Positions 8,985 through 18,519 of a DNA stretch of 64,000 nt are shown here, piece by piece (the stretch's first letter is position 1; every line of letters starts with the position of its first letter). This stretch comes from Planctomycetota bacterium. Lineage in GTDB: Bacteria; Planctomycetota; Phycisphaerae; Phycisphaerales; Phycisphaeraceae. The position numbers were made by a program, and so were the translations under genes. The notes under the pieces were generated by a model, which was given only the letters and a program-made list of their open reading frames with translations, had not been told where the DNA came from and did not search any database. The stretch is taken from the NCBI GenBank assembly GCA_016350165.1, contig CP066225.1:1736001-1800000 (forward strand), written 5' to 3'.

Positions 8985-11003
8985 CTAAGAATCGTTACGA
9001 GCCATCGCATCCTTCTCCTCTGGCTCGCTATCTTCATTCAACACATACCCAGCAATCTCAGGCCGCCAACGCCAATGCGAGTAATCATAAGGATCAGTCG
9101 CTGGTGGTGCATGGTCAAAGTTAGCATGTGGTGGCGGTGAAATCGTATGCCATTCCAATGAGTTTGCTCCCCATGGATTTGCGGGGGATTGCTTGCCCTT
9201 AAGTAAAGAGTGAATCCACACAAACAATACAAGGAACAAACCAACAGTTAGGATCAATGATCCGCCTGTCGAAATGTGATGGTAAATGGTGTACTTATCA
9301 ATGTAGGTTGCGTAGCGACGGGGCATACCCAACGCACCCATGATAAACTGAATAAAGAACGTAATATTGAAGCCAACAAAGACAAGCAACCAACCCCATC
9401 GTGCCCAGCGTTCTGAGTAATTCTTACCAAACATCTTAGGCCACCAATAATGCATACCCGCCAAGAAAGCGAACAAGGTCGATCCAACCATTACATAATG
9501 GAAGTGCGCAACAATGAAGTATGTATCGTGAATATGAATATTCACTGCTAAAGTCGCACAATAAATGCCCGTCAGACCACCAATCGTGAACAACCAAATA
9601 AAACCAAGTGCATACAGCATCGGTGAATCGAGTCGTATCGATCCGTTATACATGGTTGTCAGCCAGTTAAAGACTTTGATCGCAGACGGAATCGCAACGA
9701 GCATTGTAATGATCGAAAACACTGCGTTCAGTAATTCGCTCTGTCCCGATGTAAACATGTGGTGACCCCATACGAGGAAACCAAGAATCGCGATCGCCAT
9801 CGACGAACAAGCAATAAATGCGTAGCCAAAGATATGCTTACGTGAGAAAACAGAGATCACTTCAGAAACAATACCCATCGCAGGCAGAATCATGATGTAA
9901 ACCGCTGGGTGCGAGTAGAACCAGAAGAAGTGCTGATAAAGAATCGGATCACCACCCAAAGCTGGATCAAAGATACCAATTCCAAATGCGCGTTCTGCAA
10001 TCAGAAGTAACAATGTAATTGCAAGCACTGGCGTCGCAAGAATCTGAATCACAGCCGTGGCATATAATGCCCAGAGCATCAACGGCATGCGGAACCATGT
10101 CATCCCCTTAGGGCGCAACATGTGAATCGATGCAATGAAGTTAACCGCTGTAAGAATCGACGAGAAACCAAGCACAAAAGCGCCAGCCGTTGCAGCTACA
10201 ACAGCAGTATTCGTTTCAGTTGAATAAGGTGTATAGAAAGTCCAACCTGTATCTAAACCGCCACCACCCCAAACACCTTCAAGTGTTGGCACAAGGAAAT
10301 TCAAAATACCTTTACCTAGCACCCATAAGAAGAATAACGCCCCACCCATGTAACAATACCACGAGGCGAGATTCAATCTCGGAAACGCAACATCTTTCGC
10401 TCCAAGCATCAAAGGCAACACAAAGTTACCAATGATCGCAGGTATGGCTGGAATAATAAACAAGAACACCATCACCGCGCCATGAAGCGTAAATGATTGG
10501 TTATAGAACGTATTATGGTTCGTAAGATCTTGTGTATATTTCTGTGCCGCGGCATCCCGAGCATTGATCAGTTCAGGATATTCAACAACCTTTGCTCCCG
10601 CACCAGCACTACTTGCTGCATCCGTTAATACGACTTCAATCTTCTGTTGTTGTGCCTCAGCATCAGTAACACCCGGCTCATACAACAGCTTTATCGCTTC
10701 CTCTGGAACCGTCGCTCCAGAGCTTTCCACGATATTGCGTGTATCGTTCATTTCAAAACGCATCTGATTACTTGCATCAGCAATCGGCATCGTGAGCATG
10801 ACACGCAAAACAATCGCAAAGACTCCGCCGACAAAGAAGAAGGACAAAACAGCGATCATGTACATAATACCGATACGCTTATGATCAAGCGTAAACAGCC
10901 AGCTCATTAACCCACGCTGATGCGTCAGGTAATTATCTTTGTGCTGTTCATCAACGGGTTTACCGAAGATGTCAGTCTGTTGTGTTGGCTGGGTTGCCGA
11001 CAT
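8985..11003 (-). CDS. ctaD: Cytochrome c oxidase subunit I, type A2 heme-copper oxidase
   Basis: 672 residues, long for the family (about 550). It is the catalytic subunit, reducing O2 to water and pumping protons. Visible ligands: His174 (FTLHG, heme a), His365 and Tyr369 (HPAVY, CuB and cross-linked Tyr), His414-His415 (CuB), His500 (heme a3) and His502 (heme a) in [14 protein letters not shown]. The D-channel Glu of HPEVY is replaced by Ala, with Tyr-Ser just before it (YSHPAV). This is the known hallmark of type A2 oxidases such as Rhodothermus caa3. Residues about 72-168 are an extra polar segment between helices I and II. The start follows MSATQ and coxB lies about 100 bp upstream. Confidence 0.95.
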   Translation of the reverse strand: MSATQPTQQTDIFGKPVDEQHKDNYLTHQRGLMSWLFTLDHKRIGIMYMIAVLSFFFVGGVFAIVLRVMLTMPIADASNQMRFEMNDTRNIVESSGATVPEEAIKLLYEPGVTDAEAQQQKIEVVLTDAASSAGAGAKVVEYPELINARDAAAQKYTQDLTNHNTFYNQSFTLHGAVMVFLFIIPAIPAIIGNFVLPLMLGAKDVAFPRLNLASWYCYMGGALFFLWVLGKGILNFLVPTLEGVWGGGGLDTGWTFYTPYSTETNTAVVAATAGAFVLGFSSILTAVNFIASIHMLRPKGMTWFRMPLMLWALYATAVIQILATPVLAITLLLLIAERAFGIGIFDPALGGDPILYQHFFWFYSHPAVYIMILPAMGIVSEVISVFSRKHIFGYAFIACSSMAIAILGFLVWGHHMFTSGQSELLNAVFSIITMLVAIPSAIKVFNWLTTMYNGSIRLDSPMLYALGFIWLFTIGGLTGIYCATLAVNIHIHDTYFIVAHFHYVMVGSTLFAFLAGMHYWWPKMFGKNYSERWARWGWLLVFVGFNITFFIQFIMGALGMPRRYATYIDKYTIYHHISTGGSLILTVGLFLVLFVWIHSLLKGKQSPANPWGANSLEWHTISPPPHANFDHAPPATDPYDYSHWRWRPEIAGYVLNEDSEPEEKDAMARNDS

Positions 11004-11106
11004 TTTTTACCTCGCGTTTAGAGTTCGTCCCGTTTACACAGGCACTAACGCTAATATCTATCTCACGCTTAGCTCTCCTCAAACCAAGCGATGATCTTCA
11101 CAATTA

Positions 11107-12159
11107 TTACTGCTCTGGCTCAGCTTTCGCTTCATCACCTGATTCAGCTTCTTCTCCACCACCCTCTGGCTGATACTTATCACTTTGTGCTTTTATAAAG
11201 GTCACAAGTGCTGTCACTTCCTGATCACTCAGTGGTATTGCAGGCATGACAGGTTGATAACCCTTCACGCCATGCGAGTTAGGCTGCACAATCGCTTGAC
11301 GAATAAAGTTATCATCAATGATTGGTGATGAGCCATCTTTCAGCTCGATTGGATATCCATAAGCATCTTTAAATGTTGGTCCAATCAGCTTCGATCCATT
11401 CAATGAGTGGCACTGTGCACAAGTTTTAGACTTGTATAACTTCGCACCATACTCAACTGGCGTCAGCCCTGCTCCCTGATCTGAAGCAGCTTCAAGCCAA
11501 CTTGTAAATGAATCTGGTGTGTGCACCACAACTTTGCTGACCATACGTGAGTGATTCAAACCACAATACTCAGCACAGAACAGATCATATTCTTTCTCAG
11601 GCGCATCTAAAGTGATCCCATTCCTAGTCGCATCAACTTCAAACCAAGTTTCGTTATACCGACCAGGCACCACATCCTTCTTAATCCTGAATGCAGGCAC
11701 ATAGAATGAGTGAATCACATCTTTCGATTCAAGCACCACCTTAATCGGCCGATCCGCAGGCACATGCAATTGCTCCGATGTTGCACCGTTTGGATAGGTA
11801 AAGTTCCAACCCCATTTATAGGCGGTAACCAACACCTCATAACTATTTGCTGGCGGTGTCGCCATATCCAAAAAGCCACGGAAGCCCCATAAGAAAATCG
11901 ACATCACAATAATCAATGGAATAATCGTCCACGTCACTTCCAATGCAGTATTGTGTGTATGACCATGTGGCTGATCATCCGGATGCTTTCTCGGGAAACG
12001 CAAAATAAACAGAACCATCAGCCCGGCTATCACAACCGTAAAAAAGACACTCACATACGTCAGGTAATTCCAAAGCCAATCGACCTGACCTGCATATGTG
12101 GAAGCGCCCTCTGGCAGAGAGATTCCTTTGGTTTGAGCTTGTGCAAGGATGCTAATCAT
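11107..12159 (-). CDS. coxB: caa3 oxidase subunit II with fused cytochrome c domain
   Basis: 350 residues. Two N-terminal membrane helices (about residues 32-54 and 76-94) are followed by a CuA cupredoxin domain with ligands His150, Cys195, Glu197, Cys199, His203 and Met206 (CAEYCGLNHSRM). A C-terminal class I cytochrome c domain has CAQCH at 247-251 and a distal Met near 305 (QPVMPAIP). The fusion defines a caa3-type oxidase, in which the attached heme c takes electrons, here probably directly from ACIII. The C-terminal tail is Glu-rich (GGGEEAESGDEAKAEPEQ). It lies between sco and ctaD. Confidence 0.95.
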   Translation of the reverse strand: MISILAQAQTKGISLPEGASTYAGQVDWLWNYLTYVSVFFTVVIAGLMVLFILRFPRKHPDDQPHGHTHNTALEVTWTIIPLIIVMSIFLWGFRGFLDMATPPANSYEVLVTAYKWGWNFTYPNGATSEQLHVPADRPIKVVLESKDVIHSFYVPAFRIKKDVVPGRYNETWFEVDATRNGITLDAPEKEYDLFCAEYCGLNHSRMVSKVVVHTPDSFTSWLEAASDQGAGLTPVEYGAKLYKSKTCAQCHSLNGSKLIGPTFKDAYGYPIELKDGSSPIIDDNFIRQAIVQPNSHGVKGYQPVMPAIPLSDQEVTALVTFIKAQSDKYQPEGGGEEAESGDEAKAEPEQ

Positions 12160-12258
12160 CTGTATACCTGTTTGCGTTTGGCGTTTTGATCACTCACTTC
12201 CCAGCTCATGATCTTGTTGTTCCAAACCGACATTCAATTCCTTAATCGCCCTCACTTA

Positions 12259-13140
12259 TCATGACGGCATACTCGGCGGCGACTGCTCACCCTTCCTCTT
12301 CTTGCGTTCACGTAACAGTAACAAACCGATTACGCTACCCAAGATCAACACAGTCACCCAGCCTGCAAACTTCATCAATCTAGTCACCGCCAGCGTATAC
12401 TGGCCTGACGTATGATCGTATTGGAAGCACATCATGACGATCTGATCTAAAAACGACCCGACCTTACTCTTCGAAGCATCCATAAGCGCCAACTTCATCT
12501 GTGTCGGCGGATACACGATGCCTGCCATGTACTTCGTGATCTTCCCCTCAGGCGAAGTAATCACAATTGCCGCAGGATGTGCAAACTGTTTCGATGCCTC
12601 ATCCCACTTAAAGCCAAACCCAGTCGCCTGTGTCAGCTTGTTAACATTCTCTTCATCACCTGTAAGAAAGACCCAGCCATCCTCTGGCATCCGATCTTTC
12701 CCACCTCCAAGTGTTCCAAGAATCGTGTCACGTTTATCACGAGCTAATTGCGGAGTCTCTGTGTGATCAAAGCTCACCGTGAGAATCCGATACTCATCGC
12801 CCGGCTTCCAATTCAATTCTTTTACACTGTCCGTCAAACCCTGCATTACAACGCCACACAACATCGGGCATTCGTAATATCCAAGATTCAGCACAACAGG
12901 CTTGCCATCCTTATAAAAGTCTGCAAGCTTTACCTTATTGCCATTCTGATCCGTGAACTCAAGATCCATCGGCACTTCATCGCCAAGCTTCTCTTCAAGT
13001 GTCACCTCATCAAAAATCTCAGGTGACGCTTCCTTGCGTGGCAACTCTCCCTGTCTGTAATAACCTTGTGCGGACAACATCGTCCCACTCAGCATCACAG
13101 ACAAAAACGAAAGCAAAATAACAGCTTTGTGAACAATCAA
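12259..13140 (-). CDS. SCO1/SenC-type copper chaperone
   Basis: 293 residues if started at the TTG at 13140, which has GGAGA seven bases upstream and yields a clean signal peptide (IVHKAVILLSFLSVMLSG). An ATG at 13203 (314 residues) has no convincing ribosome site and begins only 12 bp after the upstream stop. The thioredoxin-like domain carries the CuA-assembly motif CPMLC (about residues 91-95 from the TTG) and a distal His in FAHPAA (about 188), the three copper ligands of SCO proteins. A C-terminal helix (VTVLILGSVIGLLLL) and a Lys/Arg tail give a second anchor. Its place before coxB fits metallation of the CuA site. Confidence 0.9.
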   Translation of the reverse strand: MIVHKAVILLSFLSVMLSGTMLSAQGYYRQGELPRKEASPEIFDEVTLEEKLGDEVPMDLEFTDQNGNKVKLADFYKDGKPVVLNLGYYECPMLCGVVMQGLTDSVKELNWKPGDEYRILTVSFDHTETPQLARDKRDTILGTLGGGKDRMPEDGWVFLTGDEENVNKLTQATGFGFKWDEASKQFAHPAAIVITSPEGKITKYMAGIVYPPTQMKLALMDASKSKVGSFLDQIVMMCFQYDHTSGQYTLAVTRLMKFAGWVTVLILGSVIGLLLLRERKKRKGEQSPPSMPS

Positions 13141-13215
13141 AGTCTGATCTCCATATTTCAGACACAGGCAAAACAGATTGTCACTCGAATATGATGCTTT
13201 CATAACAAATACGAT

Positions 13216-13515
13216 TTACTTCGCATTCCTCTCAACAACCAACTCCATAGCCTGGTCGATCGGAATGTGTTCGTTACCTTTCGTGTCCTTCCCCTCCATG
13301 GTGATATTCGCAAGCTGCTCTGATTTCAGAGATTCAACCTCGGGATACGTTGCCTCAATGACACGCTTTTGCAAAATGTAGTTACGTTCAGTCTGCAACC
13401 ACGCAATCATGCCTACAAAAATGATCAAGACAAGCATCACACCCGCTATCACAACAGTCACCAATGCGCCAACATTAGTGTCCCTGTTTTCATGTTTTGC
13501 TTTCTCTAATGACAT
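13216..13515 (-). CDS. Small single-pass membrane protein of the ACIII-caa3 operon
   Basis: 99 residues from the ATG at 13515; a TTG at 13530 is the alternative start. There is one helix, VGALVTVVIAGVMLVLIIFV (about residues 15-37), with a short cytoplasmic N-terminus and a roughly 60-residue charged domain outside. No cysteine or heme motif is present. I do not recognise a named family. Its fixed place between actF and sco suggests an accessory subunit or assembly factor of the ACIII-oxidase supercomplex; this is inference from context only. Confidence 0.7.
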   Translation of the reverse strand: MSLEKAKHENRDTNVGALVTVVIAGVMLVLIIFVGMIAWLQTERNYILQKRVIEATYPEVESLKSEQLANITMEGKDTKGNEHIPIDQAMELVVERNAK

Positions 13516-13656
13516 ACCAATTTCAATCAATATTAGTAAAGGTCTATTGTCACATACGTTAAGGGCTTTCCTGCCCTACTCATTTCGCTCATTAGTAAAA
13601 GCGAGCATTGATCTGACTTTCTTGCCACAACTTATCTCACTTCATCTAACCTTCTA

Positions 13657-15033
13657 TTAGATATTATGGAAACCAAGCGAATCGTGAAGCCGTGGATCTT
13701 TCACGGGTACAGGACTATGTTTCGCAAAATTCAACAATGTCACACCAAGTAGCAAACCAAACATGCCCACTGCACATCCAATTTCCATCACGCCCAACGT
13801 GACATTATGAGAATCAAACATTGGCATAATGATCCACCAAACATCAACATAGTGAATCACCATCAGAAAAACAGCCCAGCAGAAAAGCACTGCCATATTT
13901 CTCTTTACATGTCGTGACAGCAAACCTGCAAACGGAATCAGCAACTGACCCGCAAGCAATATCAGTCCGACATACGACCAGCCGCTCACCTTATCAGGCA
14001 CCTGCGTCCAGCCATGAATTTCGTACCAAGCAGTTTCCTCAGGCAAGTTGCCATACCAAATCAGCATGTACTGCGAAAACGCGATGTAACCCCAGAAAAA
14101 TACAAACGCGAACAGCAACTTACCCAAGTCATGCATATGTTCTTTATTAACCGAAATCAACACGCCCAACTTCTTAGCGATCATGATCACAATAATCGTC
14201 AAGCAAACCGCGCCAAGAAACGCACCCGTAAAGTAGTACACACCAAACATCGTCGAGAACCAAACCGGATCAAGACTCATCAGCAAATCGAATGATGCAA
14301 ACGTAATCGTCAAAGCGAACACCAAAGTATTTATCGGCGCCCAGCCTTCCATCTTATTCGTAAGTGTGTGGTCACCCCCATCATCCTGCTTCGTACTATT
14401 ACGCCAATAGAATTTCGCCGCCATAATCCAAAGCAAGAAAAATACAACCCATCGAATCACAAAGAATATCGGATTCAAATAAGGTCGCTTCGCAATCATC
14501 ATCTCAGGCGGATAATAATGTTCGCCATGATCACCCGCAGCCACTTCACCATGCGAATCTTCTACAGTATCAGCAACCGTAACGATCTTCACATCACTAG
14601 CCGCTGCATGGCCACCGCCAGCTTCTAATTGATCTTCCCAATGATGAGCCGATACTGCCCATGGATACAACTCGCCGCTACCACTCAACACTAAACCAAC
14701 CAAAGGTAAGAACAAGATCAGCATCAAAGGCATCGCATTCGCAATCGCCTCAACCGGTCTTCTCACCACAACAGCCCAGCCCGCTCTGAATAAGTGCGTC
14801 AAAATCAAAAAGATCAGTGCACCCAACACAATACTGAGCACAAATGCAAAACCTGCCAAGTAAGCAAACTGCATATGTTTACTGAATACACTTCCTTCAG
14901 TTGCAAACGAGAATATAAAAGCGGCAAGCAAACCGACTACACCGATCGCTATCCAAAACAGCGCCGCCCCCTTAGCTTTACTGCCAAGCGGCTTCGCATC
15001 AATCGGATCGAGATAAGCACCGTGTTCTGCCAC
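13657..15033 (-). CDS. actF: ACIII subunit ActF, NrfD-like quinol-site membrane subunit
   Basis: 458 residues with about ten hydrophobic helices, such as LFWIAIGVVGLLAAFIFSFA, FVLSIVLGALIFLILTHLF and LLFAFVFFWGYIAFSQYMLIW. The family is the second NrfD/PsrC-like subunit of alternative complex III, which forms the membrane core with ActC and contributes a quinol site or proton path. A His/Gly/Glu-rich loop (about residues 130-175) is probably extramembrane. It is the last act gene. The 223-bp spacer upstream is unusually long for the operon and holds a purine-rich stretch in the mRNA sense. Confidence 0.9.
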   Translation of the reverse strand: MAEHGAYLDPIDAKPLGSKAKGAALFWIAIGVVGLLAAFIFSFATEGSVFSKHMQFAYLAGFAFVLSIVLGALIFLILTHLFRAGWAVVVRRPVEAIANAMPLMLILFLPLVGLVLSGSGELYPWAVSAHHWEDQLEAGGGHAAASDVKIVTVADTVEDSHGEVAAGDHGEHYYPPEMMIAKRPYLNPIFFVIRWVVFFLLWIMAAKFYWRNSTKQDDGGDHTLTNKMEGWAPINTLVFALTITFASFDLLMSLDPVWFSTMFGVYYFTGAFLGAVCLTIIVIMIAKKLGVLISVNKEHMHDLGKLLFAFVFFWGYIAFSQYMLIWYGNLPEETAWYEIHGWTQVPDKVSGWSYVGLILLAGQLLIPFAGLLSRHVKRNMAVLFCWAVFLMVIHYVDVWWIIMPMFDSHNVTLGVMEIGCAVGMFGLLLGVTLLNFAKHSPVPVKDPRLHDSLGFHNI

Positions 15034-15256
15034 AGTTTTGCTCCGTCATCTTGACTCAAGCAAAGCTTCTCGCTTCGCTATCATTCACTCTCATAGCCTC
15101 ACGGCCTGTGCCCAAACAAATGAACACTCTTTTTCTCTAAACCCAGCAGACTGCGCTAACAGCCCACTGCGAATTCCGCCCTCCCTTTTCCCATTCTCCC
15201 TACCCCATCGTCTTCAAATCAGTTCAACACCATCCCCGCAATCTCGAGTCCTGACT

Positions 15257-16033
15257 CTAAGGCTGCTCAGCTATTTCAGCTTCACTTGCGTGCTGACTGA
15301 TTTGCAATGCGCGAACATAAGCCACAATCGCCCAACGATCTTCAACCGACAACTGCTCCCCATAACCCTTCATGTTTCGGATACCGTTCGTGATCGTGTT
15401 ATATAGTTTCCCGTTCGAATATTCCTTTTCACCATAAAGCAGATTCCCCGTCTGAGGATTCTCTGCCAAAATGTTCGACGCAGGCGTCCATTGATTCAAT
15501 GTGCTATTAATATTCACAAGTTCAAGTGCACGTTTATTCACCATCCCCTGCCCTTGACCGTCATATCCATGACACGTCGAACAGAAAATGTCGAACCGCT
15601 CCTGACCTCGCTTCACAAACACATCATCAACTTCTACTCGCTTTGGGAAACCAGCATAAAAATTCAAAGTCGCTTCACCACCCTCTTCCGTCGGCCCAAC
15701 CACAACAGCCTTGCCCGCAGCATCCAACTTATATCCGTAAGTGAAATGATCATCATTGATCACTGCATCACGTGATACCGTCCCAGCTGGATTGGCACGC
15801 ATTGATCTCTGGTCTGCAAAAATCGGATTGATTGCTTGCGCATCAAACCGGGGCTGCAAATCCATATCCTGGAAAATATGCACCGGCGGCTTCGCCGACG
15901 TCGTCGTCCTTGCCTTCGCAATAAACGCCAACGGCACCCACGTAGCCACAACAACCAATACCGCAATAGCTATCAACCAAAACGGCATCTTCGGCAGGTA
16001 CATGTCTTCGATGAAATCTTTTATCAGCTTCAT
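15257..16033 (-). CDS. actE: ACIII subunit ActE, membrane-anchored monoheme cytochrome c
   Basis: 258 residues. The N-terminal helix PFWLIAIAVLVVVATWVPLAFI (about residues 17-38) is followed by a periplasmic class I cytochrome domain with one CSTCH heme site (FCSTCHGYDG) and a later Met in IRNMKGYGEQL as a possible axial ligand. In ACIII, ActE carries electrons from the ActA pentaheme side towards the oxidase. The motif VHIFQDMDLQPRFDAQ after the anchor is typical of ActE homologues. The start lies 45 bp downstream of the actD stop. Confidence 0.9.
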   Translation of the reverse strand: MKLIKDFIEDMYLPKMPFWLIAIAVLVVVATWVPLAFIAKARTTTSAKPPVHIFQDMDLQPRFDAQAINPIFADQRSMRANPAGTVSRDAVINDDHFTYGYKLDAAGKAVVVGPTEEGGEATLNFYAGFPKRVEVDDVFVKRGQERFDIFCSTCHGYDGQGQGMVNKRALELVNINSTLNQWTPASNILAENPQTGNLLYGEKEYSNGKLYNTITNGIRNMKGYGEQLSVEDRWAIVAYVRALQISQHASEAEIAEQP

Positions 16034-16078
16034 CCGGATTCATTCCTCGCTGACACTAATCAGCGTTTTGAAAACTTC

Positions 16079-16693
16079 TTAATCAACAATCTCATCAACC
16101 GCCGTCGCACCAAGCTTCTTTAACAAAGCTTCCGTCTCCTTGCGGTCGTATTGTTTATCTTTACATTCAACACCGATAAAGAACCGGTCATCAGTCGCAC
16201 GAATAAACCGATCAACCTTGAACAGCGGGTTATACAGCATCGGTAACTTGTTCAATATGAACATCCCAAATACTGCGGCAAACGCTGACAACAAAATCGT
16301 CAACTCAAAGATTACCGGTATCCATGCAGGCAAACTGTTAAACGGCTTACCCGAAATGATAAACTTGTAACCCACAACTTCTGTGCCCGGCATCAACGGC
16401 GTGTAAAAATCTGTCGACATCGAAAAGATCGTCAGACCAATACCTGCCATTAATCCTGACAACCCACAGATCAACACAATCCAAGGCAAAATCGTCGACT
16501 TAATACCCATCGCATCATCTATCCCATGGATAGGAAACGGCGAATAAATATCCCAACGATTAAAACCCTTGTCTCGCATCTGCTTCGCAGCACGCATCAA
16601 AACATCAACATCATCAAACTCGCCTATGATGCCGACAACGCGCCCTTTGGCTTCAGGGGATTCTTTGGATTCATTTGCAGCGACTTCGCTCAT
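16079..16693 (-). CDS. actD: ACIII subunit ActD (DUF3341)
   Basis: 204 residues. A soluble N-terminal part begins GRVVGIIGEFDDVDVLMRAA and contains the family motif YSPFPIHGID. Two helices follow (ILPWIVLICGLSGLMAGIGL and IPVIFELTILLSAFAAVFGM), with a loop holding PFNSLPAWIPV, and then a cytoplasmic tail. This is the usual ActD organisation. ActD has no cofactor and helps hold ActC and ActF. The upstream 269-bp spacer to actC carries no convincing gene but has a long polypyrimidine tract on +, purine in the mRNA. Confidence 0.9.
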   Translation of the reverse strand: MSEVAANESKESPEAKGRVVGIIGEFDDVDVLMRAAKQMRDKGFNRWDIYSPFPIHGIDDAMGIKSTILPWIVLICGLSGLMAGIGLTIFSMSTDFYTPLMPGTEVVGYKFIISGKPFNSLPAWIPVIFELTILLSAFAAVFGMFILNKLPMLYNPLFKVDRFIRATDDRFFIGVECKDKQYDRKETEALLKKLGATAVDEIVD

Positions 16694-16962
16694 GGTTCTC
16701 GCTCAAACTCTGTCACTGGACTCACTTGCGTAAGCCTTACTCTTTCAAGACTCACAACGAGTCTCTTTTAAAGCACCAGCCAAGCTTTCGCTCAGATCGT
16801 GCAATCTTCTCCCCTCTCCCTTCACGTCTCCCCATTCCCTCTTCCTCTTATCCCTCTCCTCCTGTTCCCTAAAACTATCACCCCGTTGTTCGCCACCCGC
16901 TTTCTCTCCGCCAAGTATTTCGGCAAACAACACATTCGTCTAACCACAGGCTCCCACACTCA

Positions 16963-18417
16963 TCAATCTGGTTGATAATCAGATCGACCTTCCGACCCCA
17001 TCGCCTCACCTCCCGGACCACTATGTGCATGCGCCTCTGGCATCACACTCTTAATCTCAGCCATCGCACACGTCGGCAAGAACTTCAAGAACAACAAGAA
17101 CATCGTGAAGAACAAACCAAACGAACCAATGAACATACAAATATCAACCCAAGTCGGAACAAACAGATCCCAACTCGAAGGCAAGAAATCGCGAACCAAA
17201 CTCGTGACAATAATCACAAAACGTTCAAACCACATACCAACGTTCACGCACATCGCTGCAAACATCACCCAGAAAACACTCATTCGTGCCCGCTTAAACC
17301 ACAGCACCTGTGGCCCAATACAGTTGCAGAAAATCATCAAACAGAACGCCCACCAATACGGGCCCTTCATTCGATTCAAGAACGCAAACTGCTCTTCCGG
17401 GACCTGCCCATACCAAGCGATGAAAAACTCAATCGCATAGGCATATACAACAATCATCCCAGTACCCAGCATCACTTTCGACATGTTTTCAACATGCCGC
17501 CACGTGATGATGTCTTCCAAACCGAACAGCTTGCGGCAAGGAACCGCCAGCGTGATCACCATCGCAAATCCACCATAGATCGCACCAGCCACAAAGTAAG
17601 GTGGGAAGATCGTTGTATGCCAACCCGGCAACTGCGCCACAGCAAAGTCAAACGAAACGACCGAGTGCACAGACAAAACCAGCGGCGTCGCCAGCGCTGC
17701 CAACAACAAATACGCCTTTTCATAACGATGCCAGTGACGACACGATCCCGTCCAACCCAATGACGCAATACTATATCCAAACTTCGCAATCGAATTTTTC
17801 GCACGATCACGCAATGTCGCCATGTCAGGCACCATCCCTGTCAACCAGAACAACGTCGATACCGTCGCATAAGTACCCACAGCAAAAACGTCCCACAAAA
17901 GCGGGCTTCTAAACTGTGGCCACATATCCATCTGGTTCGGAATAGGGAACAACCAAAATGCCAACCAAGGTCGTCCAACGTGCACACCTGGGAACACGCT
18001 CGCGCACATCACCGCAAAAATCGTCATCGCTTCAGCAAAACGGTTAATACCTGTTCGCCAATTTTGTCTAAACAAAAACAGAATCGCACTGATCAGCGTA
18101 CCCGCATGACCAATACCAACCCAGAACACAAAGTTCACAATCGGAAAGCCCCAAGCCACCGGCTGATTATTACCCCAAATACCCGTACCCGTCACAAACA
18201 GATAACCCAGCAGTCCACCAAACATCGCAAGCAACGTCGATGAAAACATGAACGCAATCCACCACCACACGTTAGGCCATCCACGTGCCAAATCAGCAAC
18301 CGTCGAAGTGACCGCACCAAAATCCTTACCACCTGTAACAAGTGGCGCCCTTTCACGAGGATCGTTACTCAGGTTCTTATCATACGAGTCATGCGCGTTG
18401 TTCGAAATCGTTGACAT
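16963..18417 (-). CDS. actC: ACIII subunit ActC, NrfD/PsrC-like membrane subunit
   Basis: 484 residues with about ten helices, beginning [20 protein letters not shown]. The segment [19 protein letters not shown] and the later [19 protein letters not shown] are conserved in NrfD-family quinol-oxidising subunits, where a His/Asp pair lines the quinol pocket. ActC docks beneath the ActB iron-sulfur module and is the main quinol oxidation subunit in ACIII structures. It lies 102 bp after actB. The short C-terminal tail is Gly/Ser-rich. Confidence 0.92.
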   Translation of the reverse strand: MSTISNNAHDSYDKNLSNDPRERAPLVTGGKDFGAVTSTVADLARGWPNVWWWIAFMFSSTLLAMFGGLLGYLFVTGTGIWGNNQPVAWGFPIVNFVFWVGIGHAGTLISAILFLFRQNWRTGINRFAEAMTIFAVMCASVFPGVHVGRPWLAFWLFPIPNQMDMWPQFRSPLLWDVFAVGTYATVSTLFWLTGMVPDMATLRDRAKNSIAKFGYSIASLGWTGSCRHWHRYEKAYLLLAALATPLVLSVHSVVSFDFAVAQLPGWHTTIFPPYFVAGAIYGGFAMVITLAVPCRKLFGLEDIITWRHVENMSKVMLGTGMIVVYAYAIEFFIAWYGQVPEEQFAFLNRMKGPYWWAFCLMIFCNCIGPQVLWFKRARMSVFWVMFAAMCVNVGMWFERFVIIVTSLVRDFLPSSWDLFVPTWVDICMFIGSFGLFFTMFLLFLKFLPTCAMAEIKSVMPEAHAHSGPGGEAMGSEGRSDYQPD

Positions 18418-18519
18418 TGAATCTAACGCCTTCTCTGTTTCGCTTGCTTACTTCACAAGCTCCTGCCTAATCAATCGCTGCAGTCAGTTCTCACTGGCTG
18501 CAACTCTAACGCGTTCCGG

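Noticed and set aside
16745-16933. 62-codon minus-strand frame in the actC-actD spacer
   Set aside because: Arg/Glu/Gly content is dictated by the purine-rich tract; no start signal of quality. Treated as a spacer feature instead.
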